From: Sclerodactyla briareus
Lineage: Eukaryota > Echinodermata > Holothuroidea > Dendrochirotida > Sclerodactylidae
NCBI GenBank assembly: GCA_026419785.1
Contig: JAODTK010005633.1
Location: forward strand, 385,501-449,500
Length of the DNA stretch: 64,000 nucleotides
Direction of reading: 5' to 3'
Both the position numbers and the translations under genes were made by a program. Positions 1-14,200 of this stretch are shown piece by piece (position 1 is the first letter of the stretch; each line of letters begins with the position of its first letter). The notes under the pieces are model-generated. The model did not search any database. It saw nothing but the letters and a program-made list of their open reading frames with translations, and had not been told where the DNA came from.

Positions 1-980
1 GACGCATGGAACTTACTACCGAAACATGGGACAACAACAGAAACTACGAGGGGAGAAAAGTTCCGCACGAAAATTATTACTCTATGTAATGTGATTTAAT
101 ACCTTGCTTAGTTTTTGGAATCGTAAACGGAACACTCTAGTTCATCGTTTTGTTTCTATTCACAGAAGTTATGTTCAATTTGATATCAACCTATACGGAT
201 CCATGAAGCTACCATTGGAGCCGATACTATACCTAATATTCTTCAACAAAACATTCTTCACATAACTGTTAGGAAACCCGCACATTTATCACCCCAACTA
301 GTGATTTACGGAATCAACGGGTTAAATAGAGCCCAACATCAAAAATTGTGATTGTGTGTGGACATCCGCGATTGTGGCCTTCTGTTTTGGACAAATGCCC
401 TGAAGCTACATGGGCAGACATGTAAACTTTCCCATTCTGCAGTTCTGTCAGTACATAACCAATATTACATAAGTTAGAATCCTAATCTTTTAACCACTGG
501 AACGCGAGGTACGAACCTAGGCGCAATGCATCAGTATGGAATCATAACATACAATCGGATTCATTTATCCAAGGTAACTCTAAATACTTCTAACAGCCCT
601 AACCATGTGGTCATGTAGGTCGTGCAGTCGTGAGAGCTTGAGAGGTATCTCATCATGCAATATGTATGATAAGAAAAATATGTTCGAATTCACACGTTAG
701 AAGTTGGTGAGGAGCAGGTAGGTGAGATGATGTGGGGTTGATGTTGATGCGTAGGAGCGTCAATCCAGTTGATCCCCTTTATTTAAATTATATACAATCC
801 TGCATTTGTCCAATAATTCCTGATCATCTAACTGTTTTTCCTTATAAGTACTGTTCACGTAGGCTATAGTTCACGACGCGAGTATGTTACATGAGGTATG
901 CGTCCGAGATTGAGCAATTTCTGTTCGTAGAAATAATGATGTACATGTGTTTTCAAATCTGAAACTAGTGTGAAAAGCGG

Positions 981-1120
981 TATTCAGCGGCGTTCACGCT
1001 CATCCGAAAACGGGAACTGCAACGGCGACGACAGAATATCGCCAACTCTATGTTTGCGATATTTTTAGCCGTCGCCATTGCCGTTGCTGTCACCGGATGA
1101 GTGTGAACGTAGCTCCAATA
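981..1120. repeat. Hairpin (foldback MITE-like) just past the gene's stop
   Basis: Arms of about 60 bp pair around a short loop near 1048: CGTTCACGCTCATCCG at 991 against CGGATGAGTGTGAACG at 1094-1109, then GGCGACG against CGTCGCC. The ends TATTCAGCGG and AGCTCCAATA extend the inverted repeat imperfectly. It lies 5 bp past the stop codon of exon p, so it could fall in the 3' UTR. No target duplication was identified. Confidence 0.65.
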
Positions 1121-1124
1121 ACAC

Positions 1125-1791
1125 TCATAGCGCTTCAGAAGACCTCAGTTTCAACTCGCGGTAGCCCGCTCTCCCGCTAACGGTTCGATAGAAGAACTCC
1201 GCCGCGCATCCCTCTTCATCTTCACAGTGAAGGCTAGTTTCGAGACCAGGCATCTCTGGACCTATCACCGCGTAGATATCTGTATCAACTGTGTAATCGT
1301 CGTTGATGTCGTCACTGCCCGGGACAACCGCGACATCGTCGAGATGTTGATCCCGTCGATCCGATACTAGGTGACGAACGTCCTCAGACCGATTAGCCGA
1401 TTCTTCGGTACATGCGATGATAGGTTTCGCGCAGTATCTATCGACGATGCCGGTACAGTCGCGTCCATGGTACCGACCATCTCAGGATGTAGGGTTGGAC
1501 CAGGCTTTCTTCCTGTGAGATGACGAACTTTTGACCTTCCAGTTGTGTCGGGTCGAAGACGATCAGTGATTGCTCCCGTCGAGGTCAAGGCTGGAGTCCT
1601 CTAAGAGCTGCCTCTGCCATTTGTCGGCCATTACGTAGCCGGCTGCCTCTTTTGGCTGTAGAACCACACGAAGTTGTTCAACTTGTCATCCAAGGCAGCG
1701 CTGTAGGGGTCCATCAACGCATCTCCGCTCTGCAACAAACATCGGTACAGTTTAAACGCGACCACATTCCCACATATTTCTGCAGCTGCTT
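1125..1791 (-). CDS. Aminotransferase gene, terminal exon p with acidic tail
   Basis: The terminal exon opens EAAAEICGNVVAFKLYRC in the phase set by exon o, using acceptor GCAGAG. It continues KLNNFVWFYSPKEAAGYVM, matching the family's LRWFxxPxEA block if one C is added near 1655. Further frame breaks lie near 1566 and 1481. The last ~118 codons (1481-1125) are one open frame ending in TGA. They are rich in Asp and Glu, with YTVD and YAVI tyrosine motifs, and resemble no domain I know. Exon boundaries are good, but the tail frame rests on codon-level openness only. Confidence 0.6.
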
Positions 1792-4700
1792 CTCTGCATG
1801 TTAATGTATGTTAATCTTTCATTATATACCTTGATTCAGGCACTTATTCACTATATCATTCACCCATTTTATTAAATCACCTGTGCAATACTACAGCCAT
1901 CAAAACATCCGCTCCTTCATTCAACAACGTTAATTCATCTAACTATTTATTCATGATTGCGAACCGTAAAGGGAGATGATAACCGAAAGTACAGCAACGT
2001 GCTATTACGTGCCCATGCTCACAGTTCAGTTGTACTGGTTCTCGGACGTCTCCGATAGCAACTGGGTGAGCAAGAGGGGACGGAGAATTCTCTTGCGAAA
2101 TTTTTGATACACACAGTTCGGATTAGCAAAGGGGTATCGCTAACCGTTATCGCTAACCAGTCAGCATGCATTGATTATCTGTCTGTATTCTCCAAATAAC
2201 TATCTTTACTCACTGTTTTAATTAGCTAAGTAGTATAGTGCAGAGCGGAGTCACTGTTAATCAATACAAATGGGAGAACATCGACTTATTCCCAGTAGGT
2301 CGAATATATCAATGTAAAATAAGAATGGAGAATGATTTTTTTTACCATTTCACTGACAGTATGTTTGAACTGCAACAAGGCATTTTCCATGAGTTCCTGA
2401 AAAGCAGGAGACAACAAACTGTATTATTATTATTATTATTATTATTATATTATTATTATTATTATTATTATATTATTATTATTATTATTATTATATTATT
2501 ATTATTATTATTATTATTATCATTATTTCTCTGTGTATCCTTTTTCTCAATCCGTACTATCTTCTCTTGTGTTCGCCATACCGCATCCATTCGTAGGTCC
2601 CTAGCTTTAGCTTGGCAAATATATTCTTGTCGACCGGTACACTAGAAGGAGTTCTATCGTGGCAGAATCTTTCACCAGGCTCTCACCTCTGTTCTTTATT
2701 GCAAGGTGCAACTGATGTCTGTCGGCTATTGGGTGCAGCCGCATACATATTCATTGTTTCCTGGTAATCCTGTCGAGAATGGCCAACTCGTCCCGCGTCT
2801 TATTCATAATGCTTGCTTTGTATGGGGTTACTGTGCGTTGAGACTGGTTTCAGGGCCTGACCTAACCGTTTTTTATGAACGTCGACGCCACACTCCATTT
2901 TCTATGTTTTGGAGGATGCAGAGATATTTATATTCCTTCTTCGGGGTCAGGTCTTTGATCCTTCCAATGATTAGGTCGTGAGTTGGGGTTATCATTTTGG
3001 GTGATTTATTTCGCACATTATCGAGTCCGAACTAAATGCGGATGTCTCCACTGAATTATACGAACGATCTCGACCAGGGCTCTTCGCATAGAATTTGATA
3101 CCATCCGTATATTAGAGATAGTGACTTTGTGACTAGTTCGCGTGTGTAGCCCCGCTGTTTGGCTCGCGAACGTGTGCGGCTTAGTGCTGAAGTCGGGGGG
3201 GGGGGGGGGGAGGTACTATAATAAAGGGGACATCGAGGTAGCACTAAATTGCCCGATTGTTGGGTAGATGTCCTCAGTGGCGTACGCACGGGGGGGGGGG
3301 GGGCACATTTATCATGCGGATGTCTCCACTGAATTATACGGACGATCTAGACCAGGGCTCTTCGCATAGAATTTGATACCATCCGTATATTAGAGATAGT
3401 TGACTTTGTGACTAGTCCGCGTGTGTAGCCCGCTGTTCGGCTCGCGAACGTGTTCGGCTTAAGTCGAGGGGGGGGGGGGAGAGAATTACATTTAATAAGG
3501 GGACATCGAGGTAGCACTAAATTGCCCGATTGTTGGGTAGATGTCCTCAGTGGCGTACGCACGGGGGGGGGGGGTAAGAACCCCCACTACCAAGTGATCA
3601 ATTCATTGTAAACTTAGTTTTTGCAGTTCAGTAGGTTTGCAGCTGTTTTTTAGCAAATATTGCTGGCGCAGCATTATCTAGGGGCCCATAAATTGGCTTA
3701 TTTGCTAATATGAAGGCGCACTTCACTCTGGTTCCGACTAACCCCACTCCCCCAATGACAAATCTCTGTGTACGCTACTGGATGTCCCTAGTGAGGACCG
3801 CGGTGTCAACATCTGATACCAAATGTTCACCCTGTTATTCTTCGTGCGTGAAAGTGGCCTGCTCTCACGTCTGTCGAATGCAGACGTTAATTGGCGTTCC
3901 TCGGAGCAGGACTCCAGCTAGCCTACCTCATTAGACTCTTGATACCATTCAGAACGCGAGAATTCGCTCGGGTCCGTCCATCAGCAGCAAATTATGGAGA
4001 AATATTCTTCAATTATCAGTGAAGACTGAATTGATTTTCTTCTTTATGGCGAAGCTTCTTGCAGATCGCTGGCACTCTGGAGTGAGCAAAACGGCCACAG
4101 TAGGTAATTTAATCACAATTATCAAATTGAAGGGCAATGACACATGCGAAAGGACTATCTTCGAATTGGCAATTATCAATTTGATCGAGAATGGGCAGTC
4201 TGGCCGGGCTTCACGACTAGAAAAACTTTCGTCAGTCTTGTTATCCCCGCTTTGGGGAAGGCCGTGTTCGGGTTACAGAGGACAACCTCCTTTGGCTTTG
4301 TAGTGTCCGTTAACTGTGTTCGTTGTGCCTCACCATAGCGGGTTGCTAGTCACACACAAAAAGTAATTAATTATGACATGTGTGTGGGTGTATATGTTTA
4401 CTAAGTGGCATGTGTGTATATTCGAGTGTGTGAGTTCGCACCTGTGCGTGCCTATGTGTGCGTTTTTACCTTCGGAGTGAGGCTGAGGCTGTTCAGCTCC
4501 TTGGTAGTCATTCTTTAGGCCAAACACTCCCTGATCGTATGTTATGTCATAGAGACTCCGGTACCCTGCCCCGGCCACTGGTGTGAAATTCCTATGGGTC
4601 CAGCCCCTGGTCTGAAAGTTGAATCGAACTGAAAGAAAGGAACTAACAAATAATGAGCTAGTAGATTACTACAGTGATATTTACTGATAACATGTACAAG

Positions 4701-7700
4701 GATATGAAAAAAACATTTTTGATTCCTTGAGAAGTCGAGGAATCTGTGCCCAGTATCACAGTGTGTGGTAGTGTGTGTGCGTGTGTGTGTGTGGTGATGT
4801 GTGTGACGCCTGGCTTGTGAAAACAATACTCGAACAACTCGACGACTTCCTAGATGGATTAAGCTCATACTTAGTATGATTGTTCCGCATGATAAGTGCT
4901 ATGAACCCTATGTTTTGGGGTCAGGGTCAAGGTCATCTGAGGTCACCAGAGGTCGAAGTCTGAAACCTTGTGAACACGATAAGTCCAGGAGGTGGTCTGA
5001 TCGGGTTCAAATTTGGTGTGTAGCTCTCTTATGGGGCGTACGGAACCTATTGTTTTGGTATATGGTCTAGGGTGAATTTTGGTCGCGAATAGAAAGTTGT
5101 GGAAAAGTCAATATGTTGGCCATTATGCCTTGTAAACATGATACCTCGACCGTCCCAACCTGAATGGATGAAGTTCTCACTTGGTATGTGTGTTCACCGA
5201 TAATGGTTTCATGAACCTTATTGGTTTGGAGGTCACCATAGGTCAAAGTCTAAAAATCCTGAAATTCGTGTGTTAGTCTATCTTATTCAAGAGTATAGGA
5301 TTGGTTGGTAAAAAAATGGGAAATTTGTCAGACGTTATGTGTTCACACACAATGAGCGGTAAAATCTCCATTTGTCTTGAGTCTGTGGCTAATAGGCTGT
5401 CCCAAAAGAGTCAAGGAATCACCAAGCCTTTTGGGCTTTCTGGTTATACATATTACCGAAACCGAAATATTACGATCAAATTTGGGGTTATTGAGTCTTG
5501 CTATAGGCTGTCAGAAAGAGTCAAGGAATCACCAAGCCTTTTGGCTTTCTGGTTATACATATTACCGAAACCGAAATAGGTACGATCAAATTGGGGTTTT
5601 TTCCTTTTTACATTGTCGTCACGTGGGTAGTGCGACTGTATGTGTTGCGTTTGCACGGAAATTGCCGACCTGACCTGTCTGGATCATGTCTAGTTATAAT
5701 AGCGAGTGGCATGTGTTATTTGTCTCTATTCATTGTGTTTGAAATACACAGAATTGATCACTTATATGACACACAGGATTATCCGATTCATTCAGTTCAG
5801 TTTTGTTTGTCTAGTGGTGCCAACAACCTCTTCCCATTTACGTTTATATAGCGCTTTGTGACACCAAAATACGGAGCGCTAAAGGAAAAGGTTACACATT
5901 AACACATTAAAATTAGCCGTGACAGTGAATTAACAATTGTCTCTTTGGGTGTCTCCCTAAACAACAACCATCAGAGATTGCGTTTATTACTTCAGCTGCT
6001 GCAGAGAAACACCTTCGGTACAGTTACGAGAGACCTCCAGTAGATTCCGAGAAGAGCCCCGGGAGGATCCATACCCCCATGCTCGCGCGGAGCAGCAAGC
6101 ACAACAAGTTCAGTATTAGCGGTTTCTATCAGTCCTGTGTTTTATTTATTTTATTTCTTTCAATGCTACCCAGCTTTTACAATATGACCTCAGTTGGGAT
6201 GTATTCCACAGCTTAATGACTGCTGCGGAGAAACACAACATATACTGTTGCGAGAGACTAGCTGCATTCAATCCCTCTTTAACTCATCAGTACATTATCC
6301 GGGCGAGACAATTTGTTCTCAAGACCATATATAGATACCCGATGACTCCATCCACAAGAACTGACAACATTAAGAATGGAAGGTCAGGCAACTGTAACAC
6401 TGCCACGAGTGACAGTCCTTGCAGCAAATTGTATTGTGATCACTGCACATTAGTGACGTGGAGCCTTCTGACGCTTGCCAGTAAGACCGGCGGGCAACGT
6501 CTTTTATTGTCTTTACCAAAATTCGCGAAAAAAAAAATCAAAATAAGATATTCAATGTGTTGTCAATATAAACGTATTTTAGAAACGTACTGTGGCAGCA
6601 TTTTCCATCCATGAACTGATACTACTTTTATGGCCTCTAAGATGTATTCAATGGATTCATCGCTGGTGAAGAAAGGTAAGTTAACACGAACAAACCCAGG
6701 CCTGAAAATACAACAGAATGAAGAGAATACGCTATGTCGTCTAATCAAAACGGTCGTGTGGTAGTCAGTGACATAAAAAGAAAACATAACGGAATTCACG
6801 GCAAACAGATATGATTACCGGAACTACCCGTTTATAGGTTCGACTAACAAGACAAACGAGGGAAAATTTATAAAAAAATGGTAAGGGAAACATTAGGGCC
6901 AACGCTGTGAAGAGCCTCTCTACCGCTAACCTTCGAAACGACGGGACCAGTGCTGCATGGACAACAGTTGCACTACCCAGTGCAAAGGCAGTTTATCGTT
7001 CATAAAACGTAATCGTGCTGTACCATGTCTAAGAGCTCATTCCCTACTGGGTAAACCAGCAAATGACGGGAACGACTTCATTTTAGGCCTTGAAATGGGT
7101 ATGAAATATTGCCCAGGTCCCGGGTAGTATTTTAATGTGGGATGAACCAGGAAGGCTTGCTATCACGAGAGGCATGCCATCCCAAAAGCATTTTAAACAG
7201 TATAACTATTGTCCCGTTAGTCCCAATTGGCGCTATGTTTGGAGGCATAAGCAAAAACCTAGGCGGCCGAATGCATAGTATTAGTGTTTCCCTTTTATAG
7301 TGACATACCTACATTGCTGTGACTGATTTCGTTCTACTGGAAAGCATCGCATGCACACATAGAAAACGAGCATAAAACCCAACAAGTGTCTCGAGATACG
7401 TAGGCTACAATTCAGTCCAAAGCCGCTGGTCTGATTATTGGGTGAACATAGCACATTAGCGCAAATCACTAGCAGAAGCATTTGGCTACAAACACTGACA
7501 TTATTTAAAGTGCGTCCTATTACCTCACTCCTTCGACAGGGTCTTCGTTGTGTGTCTTTTTCCTGTCCTCTCGGATCAACTCAAAAAAGGTATCGGCATT
7601 CTCCTCTGTGATTCCAAGTAAAGTCTGTGCGAGCGAAAGAAATGAAAATGGAATGGGTAATATGCTGATAGGGAGATAACAACACATTATTTGTTGCACG

Positions 7701-8211
7701 GTGAGAGGAATGGGCTCAGTTAACTTGGTCTTGGGGATAATACTGGCCTACGTCCCAAGAGGGACGGAAGCGAGCGATACCAACTTATCCTTCGTGCTTG
7801 GTCAACCGCCGTTAATCGTCTGACTGGTCCAAGTTCAGAATTTGTTTGGTATTCAAATTGCATGAATTGTATAAAGATAGGACAAGACACTACAGACAAA
7901 ATAGGAATACACATGAATACATACTATAAAAGCATAGTTATGGGGTGATTAACGGGAAGTTTTTCTGTTCCAGTTCGTTTTTCTTTCTTTCATTGTAACA
8001 AAGAACGACGTCGCGGTCAGCATACCATGTTTAGCAGGATCAACGAAAATCATGGGGTATATTAGTCTTTGAGTGTTATACGGACGTCTAGAATTCCCAA
8101 CTTCATTTCGCTGTATGGAGGATTGCAGGATCGAGGGAGTGGGTCAGTGTTTGGTGTGTGGGAGTGGGTTACTGTGTTAATTGCATCGAATTAGGCTTAC
8201 ATACAAATCGA

Positions 8212-8246
<35 letters not shown>

Positions 8247-11200
8247 ATATATATAATATATATATATATATTATATATATATATATCTATATATATATAT
8301 ATATATATATATATTTCTGAGAGGTTCGGCTTTGAACAGGCTTTGAGTAGCTTTCCAGCAGAACTCCCCGACCATTAATTATGTTACCGTTCCGTTTTGT
8401 ATTATGCATATGTTGTTATTTTTTCTAGTTGAAATAAAGTTGGATTCAATCAATCAAAGCTGAAGCCTGGAGCTAGGTCTTACATATGAAAGAATTCAAA
8501 GGTTGATGGGGCCTTGTTGTCTCTTCACTGATCAGTAGCCCTTCGTAACTCAGAGAAGAGCCATTGTGGAGCTCACATGCAGTGTGACTTGTTGTTTCAT
8601 TAGCCGGCGGAGATTAAACTTACGTGGGCATACGGTCCTGCGCATGCGCATCCACCACGTGACTGTATCCCGAAGAGATCATTGAGTAGCACTGTGATGA
8701 AGTTGTGGTGGGAGGTATTCCCGCTCTCCTCGTGTCGAATCAGAAAGGAGAAGATTGGCAGACGGGAACAGTCTTGCTGCCAAGAATGATCAGACTTCGA
8801 TATCCTGCAACTTAGCGAAGGCGCGTCTGTGAGAGAATGGAAGGTGACCTAGTAGAGTGATAGTATAGTATAGTATAGTATAGTATACTAGGCACCAATA
8901 CTGGTCGGCGAAGTGTTGACATCGAGACTGTCAAATTGCCAAGGATATCATAAAAGCCTATTTTGTGGAAGACAAAGTCCAAGTAAACGTTACGTTCACA
9001 CCTTTCCCAAATAGCTGCCTAATCTTACAGCAAAATGAAATGTGCTCGCTGGGTGGTAACAAAACCCGTGGAACTATGCTACTTAAACATCACCAACGCT
9101 CCTGTTAGATAATATGAGAAGTACGGACAGTAGAGATAGCTTGTGGTGATGCACTGAAATTTTTATTTCTCTTTCGCTCTATGGTGTGCAGAACAGGACA
9201 TACCAATGAGTTGTTACTTAAGAACAACAAATTTAGCACATCTGATTGCATATAGTTGATTGAGGAACGGTTGTTATAGTTTGTCATCCATTATCAGTAA
9301 CGATTCGCAACACTACAGCAGAGAGGCGTGGCGAGAACAATAGAGAAGTATATGGTCCTGGAACAGTAAAATCGTTCTCTGAAGTGTCCAAAATTGCATT
9401 TGCATCCTGCTGAACGTTTGAAGATTGAAAGCAGAGCGCAAGATTTAACGCAGTATAATTATGGAATAATGTCGTATAAATAGTTTACTAACCTGGCGAG
9501 ATCATGCTCTCTCATAGCTATGAAGGATGGACTAACAGCCTGGAAAGTGAAATATGCGAGAACAAAATTGACGAATTAGAACAAAAAAGAAAAAACAAAT
9601 ACTTACGAAACATTCCCTAAGGTGGGATACATTTGGTTCGACATACTCTTCACTCGGCAGCTGCAGGCCTATCTGCCGAGCCAGCTGAGAATTTCTTCTA
9701 CCACAATGGACAATAGTTTCCAGTCTTTTATGTGATAGGTCAAACTATGGTGGTTAACAATTTGCTTGTGTAAAAAGGCTGCCCCCAAACCCGTGGCCTA
9801 CGTTTGCGAAAGTTTTTGAGAACTCACTACCCCGTCTTCCCAAGCAGCGAACCGGCATCAATTCTTCTCAAGGATAGTCTTGGGATTCGAAATTGTTAAA
9901 TGGAGATTTGGCTACTCCCATTGTAACTGTGGTGCATGGATTAAAAAGAGATGGTTACAGTCACGTTTGCCCTATGTTTGGCGTAACGACCAATGTGAAT
10001 ATTTTGCGCGCTACATACATATTTCCGAGTAGTATTTTGATGTTTTTCATTAGGTCGTACATTTGTCGCTATTTCGCTAACATTATGTTCACAATAGCGA
10101 TGTGACTCGAACCGTCGAGTATTTGTCGTAGTGATGAATTTTGTCTCCGAACAACCGATTGCTCTAGGACCTAATTTCTCTATCCATTGATTGACAGTTT
10201 TCAAGGAATATTCATCTTCGTGGTTTTCGAATGATGTTCGGATTTGGCCCTACTCGTTTCAGTCTGTACTGAAGCGAATCAACAGGTAAATCAGGAAAAT
10301 GACTGGAATGGTATTTCAGAAATTCGGCGTAAAGATCACTCTCTTTATTATATATTCCAAACTCCTCACGATTTAACAATTGAAACAACCGATCCTCGAC
10401 ACCAGGATCGACGAGATAAAATATATATCTTTGAATTATTGATTCGCATTCACTGAAAAGTGACCTCTTTCCACATTTGTCACTATACGCTCAACAGAGG
10501 ACGACATGATATGGGAACCGCGACACGATGTAGGTTAGCCAGGAATAGTTATTGTCACATGATGTACTTCAACTCTAGTTGATCTTTCTTAATGAGATGT
10601 CGTGGTTTGTGATACAGGAATAAATCACGCCACGCAGTATTAACTTGATAACTTGGATAACTTGGGTCGAATTGAATTTGCTAGTTGTTGATCGGTTATC
10701 GACATGCTCATAGAACTCACGTTCTTCAACTGGAACACCAGTCCAGCGCGTATGGACTCGATAATAGCAGGGGTGCCGCCTCTTCCTTGGGGAGTCTATG
10801 TCGTGAGTGTAGTGGTGCTTGTCACGGGACACCTGCAGTGATGAAGAAATGTGGCATGAAATCATTATCACAGTCGATGACATAAATGTTAACCCCTATA
10901 ATGACGCAAAGATTTCAAAATCAGTAAGGAAGTTGACCATGTCAATTTACCTTCCTGCAATGAGGGAGTGCTATAATATTTCGTCGATATATGCGGCGGA
11001 CATAGACCGTAAGAGTCAAGATGTCCCAATATCTGCGTCACTACAACCACTACAATGCAGCCACTATACAATATAAAATGACGCAACTGTCTCGACATTG
11101 AATAATTGTTTTGTCCAGTGATCATTTTACGTGTTCCGTTCTTGATTCTGTGGTTCAGTTTGACGTGAGCGAGTCTTGTATTGGGTTGTGCGTTTGGTGT

Positions 11201-14200
11201 CATACGAGCATGAAGCCTGGAGAGGAAGACACTGCCAAATAAATATGACTAATACTGCACTCTTATCATATTGAATTCATAGAATGAATAACAATGTTGG
11301 AGGACTCGAGGCCGGCCCTAGGCCTCGAGGCCGGCCAGGTTAGGTGCTCGGTGTTCCTAAGCAAAGCTGCGAGGACAGCACAAAACAGTCTGAATGGGTT
11401 TTATTAGGATGAACAAATTATAGTTGCCTTATAGGCGTAGAATGTACAGCTGGATAAATATTTTATCAGAAAGTTATAGGGCATTATAGGTGAGCCGAAA
11501 ATTCCTCGGAATAGTGAGTCCTATCAATCACATTGCTTATACCCCATCAGTCACATACGCACATATCAAGAATGCTGCAATGCAATATTTATTGCTTGCA
11601 ACTTATTGCGTTAATTTGTCAGTCAATAATGGAGCCTCGTATAGTACGTATCAAATCATACAGAACTAAGATCATTGTTAACTGCAGATGAACAATTGAA
11701 GCTGTCATGATATCTCTCTGTTTCTTAGTCGTTTCCGACTTTTCTTCATTATCAGTTTGAACTTGCGGATGCTGCCCCCTCTCTGAGGTCAGAGTCAGGA
11801 CAAATGTGTGTTTTCCGTGGTGTAATTCAGATTTCAATTGAAACAAAATAAATAGTCTATCCAAGTATTTTTTTCGAAGCCCTCCTTATTGAGCTCACCT
11901 GTGAGAGAGATTTATGTATATCACTTCCCATTCCAAGATGAGCAAAATGTGAAGGTTTACAATTCACAAATTTGTAATAATAGGTTCTGTACCAAATGTT
12001 ACTGGTTTACCCAGGTTGTATTCGGTCTATGCATATAGTCTGTCTATTCATTAGGAAATTTGCAAAACGCGCTTGTTTTATGTCTGCAAGGTAGTTGACA
12101 ATTCTACCATGTTCGTAGATTCAAACATTGTTTATACAGGGTAAACCGGCCTCGGTCTCGGCCTCGGATGACGCAGCCTCCGCCTTGGCCTCAGCTTCGG
12201 CAGATGCCTCGGCCTCGGCCTTGGCCTCGAAGGTAGTGGACCCGGCCCCCGCTCTTGGCCTCGGATAGTAGCGGCCTGAAGGCAAACATGCGAAACCATA
12301 ATTTTGACAACTTCTTATATTAGACAGGGTTATACCTCTTGCCACGTTCACGAAATCGGCTACTCACATACTGGACAGTTCCTCCTCCGTGACCGTGAGG
12401 CACACGGTTGATGAAGAGTTTCTTCTTCGCAATGAGAATACCTGCCAAATAAGAATGCATGTTGATGAAGATGATGTTACTGTCGGAATATAACTTGAGA
12501 TTAGTCATTAGTACAGTTCGACGAAAAGTGTGTGCATGTGACGGTCAGTCGTTTTTTGTTCTCTTTTCTTTTGTTTTGGGGCTCATGGATAACTTGACAA
12601 TCCGGAGAATGAGATACATGCTAGCTCCATACATTTCGGATGACATACAAGCATAAAATGCCCTCCCAGCGACAGGGGAATCTCTGAGCAAAACATCGCG
12701 TGTTGTGGAGATACTTCCTAGAGCTGTAATCCTACAGCGTACAATGGCTGCTTACCTGGGGATCCAGGACCGCCGACAAATTTGTGCTTGATATGAGAAC
12801 GTCTTTAGAACAATCGGCATGTCTGTGAATAGAGTCAGAATATATTTTATTTTCATCACAAAACGAGATATTGCGTCCTTGTTCAAACGCCACGAGCAGT
12901 ATGCCTATTCGGAAAAGATTCCAAGTTGACATGCTCTCAGACTGAATTTTGAGCATTTGCTTCTGGGTTACTTGGTTTTATTAATTTATTTAGCATATTT
13001 TGTCATTCTTAACAAACACAAATTAAAGGTAACTTACCCGAGACTCGCTGGGTTCATATCGATATCAAGATACGGTGCGTGAAACAAAATATAAATGGTG
13101 AGACTATAAAATGGGCACTAGTTGTTGATATTTAAGATATTTCTGGTGACCTTTCCGTGCCTCTGTTGAGTGATGTAGAAATGAGCATTCTTCGACCTCA
13201 TTGGATGGCCAGGTAAATAGAACATTCGACTTGTATCCGGAAGGTCTGGAGTTAAGTCTTTCGACAATTCACACCGTAGGCTTTAAAACAAGTCCCTATG
13301 TTCGGAGGACACCCAGTTTACACATCCAGTTCACTAACTATATCGTTTGCCTCCACAGTCAAGAAGGAAACAGTTATATATAAACAGTGACTTTGTGATT
13401 TGGGGTTTAAGTGATTGGCATCTGCGGTCATTACCTCCTCGCATTATCATCCCATGTTGTCACCTTCCGTCAAGCAACGTGCATGACGTATAGGTTGCAG
13501 TGTTCTGCTACGTTTCGTTCTGTCCTAGTGAAGTTTGTAGCTGGAAAGGTAAAAGTATTCAAGTTTTCACCCCATCCATCGAACCTCTCTATTCATATGA
13601 AGGGGGATTCATTCGCACACAAGACATGTTGAATACCTGATTAGCGCATTACCACCATTTCGGATACAGTCAGGGGCTCACCAATCGTGACGATGACTAT
13701 TGCAATTCTAAAATGTGAGACTTATTAATGGGAGATCCCCTACCTGCTGTCGCGTAGTCCCAGAAAGAGAGGGCGCCATACTCGTGCAGCAGAGCAGCTA
13801 CTGCGGATGTATCTGTGAGGATGCCAGTTACATTGGAGGCGGCTGAAAAACAGCCCAGGAGAAGTTCGCTGGTCTGAGAGTATATCTGAAGGAAGACATA
13901 TCTCAGAATATGATCTGGGATAAATATCGCCGGCGCATAGTCGTAGCACCCAGTGATAACATTCTATGCACTATATTCTACCTTTTCTGGAAGTTTCTGG
14001 ATAAATTGAAATTGATGAAATCGAAGATCATTGACATAGACGGTCATAGTAATACGTAAATATCAGTGTGGTTCTTTCCCTACTATGGGAACAGTCTATG
14101 AAAGCGCGTCTATTAAAAGGTCAAATGCAGTGTTGAGAGATGATAGTCACTTTATGTTCGGTAAGCTTAATGGTTCGATTATTCCACGCAGTGGTAGAAT

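Noticed and set aside
5301..5673. Two overlapping plus-strand ORFs with repeated GYTYYRNR
   Set aside because: Produced by the 116-bp tandem duplication.
8214..8313. TATA-rich promoter
   Set aside because: A plain TA microsatellite inside an intron.
9607..9684. Exon-like minus-strand stretch (LARQIGLQLPSEEY...) with AG and GTAAGT borders
   Set aside because: Exons j and k join directly in sequence and phase without it, and it matches nothing in the family. Probably a chance open segment or an unused cryptic exon.
12121..12351. Ala/Glu-rich minus-strand ORF
   Set aside because: Translation of the CCTCGG minisatellite. Only the exon at 12368-12441 next to it is real coding sequence.
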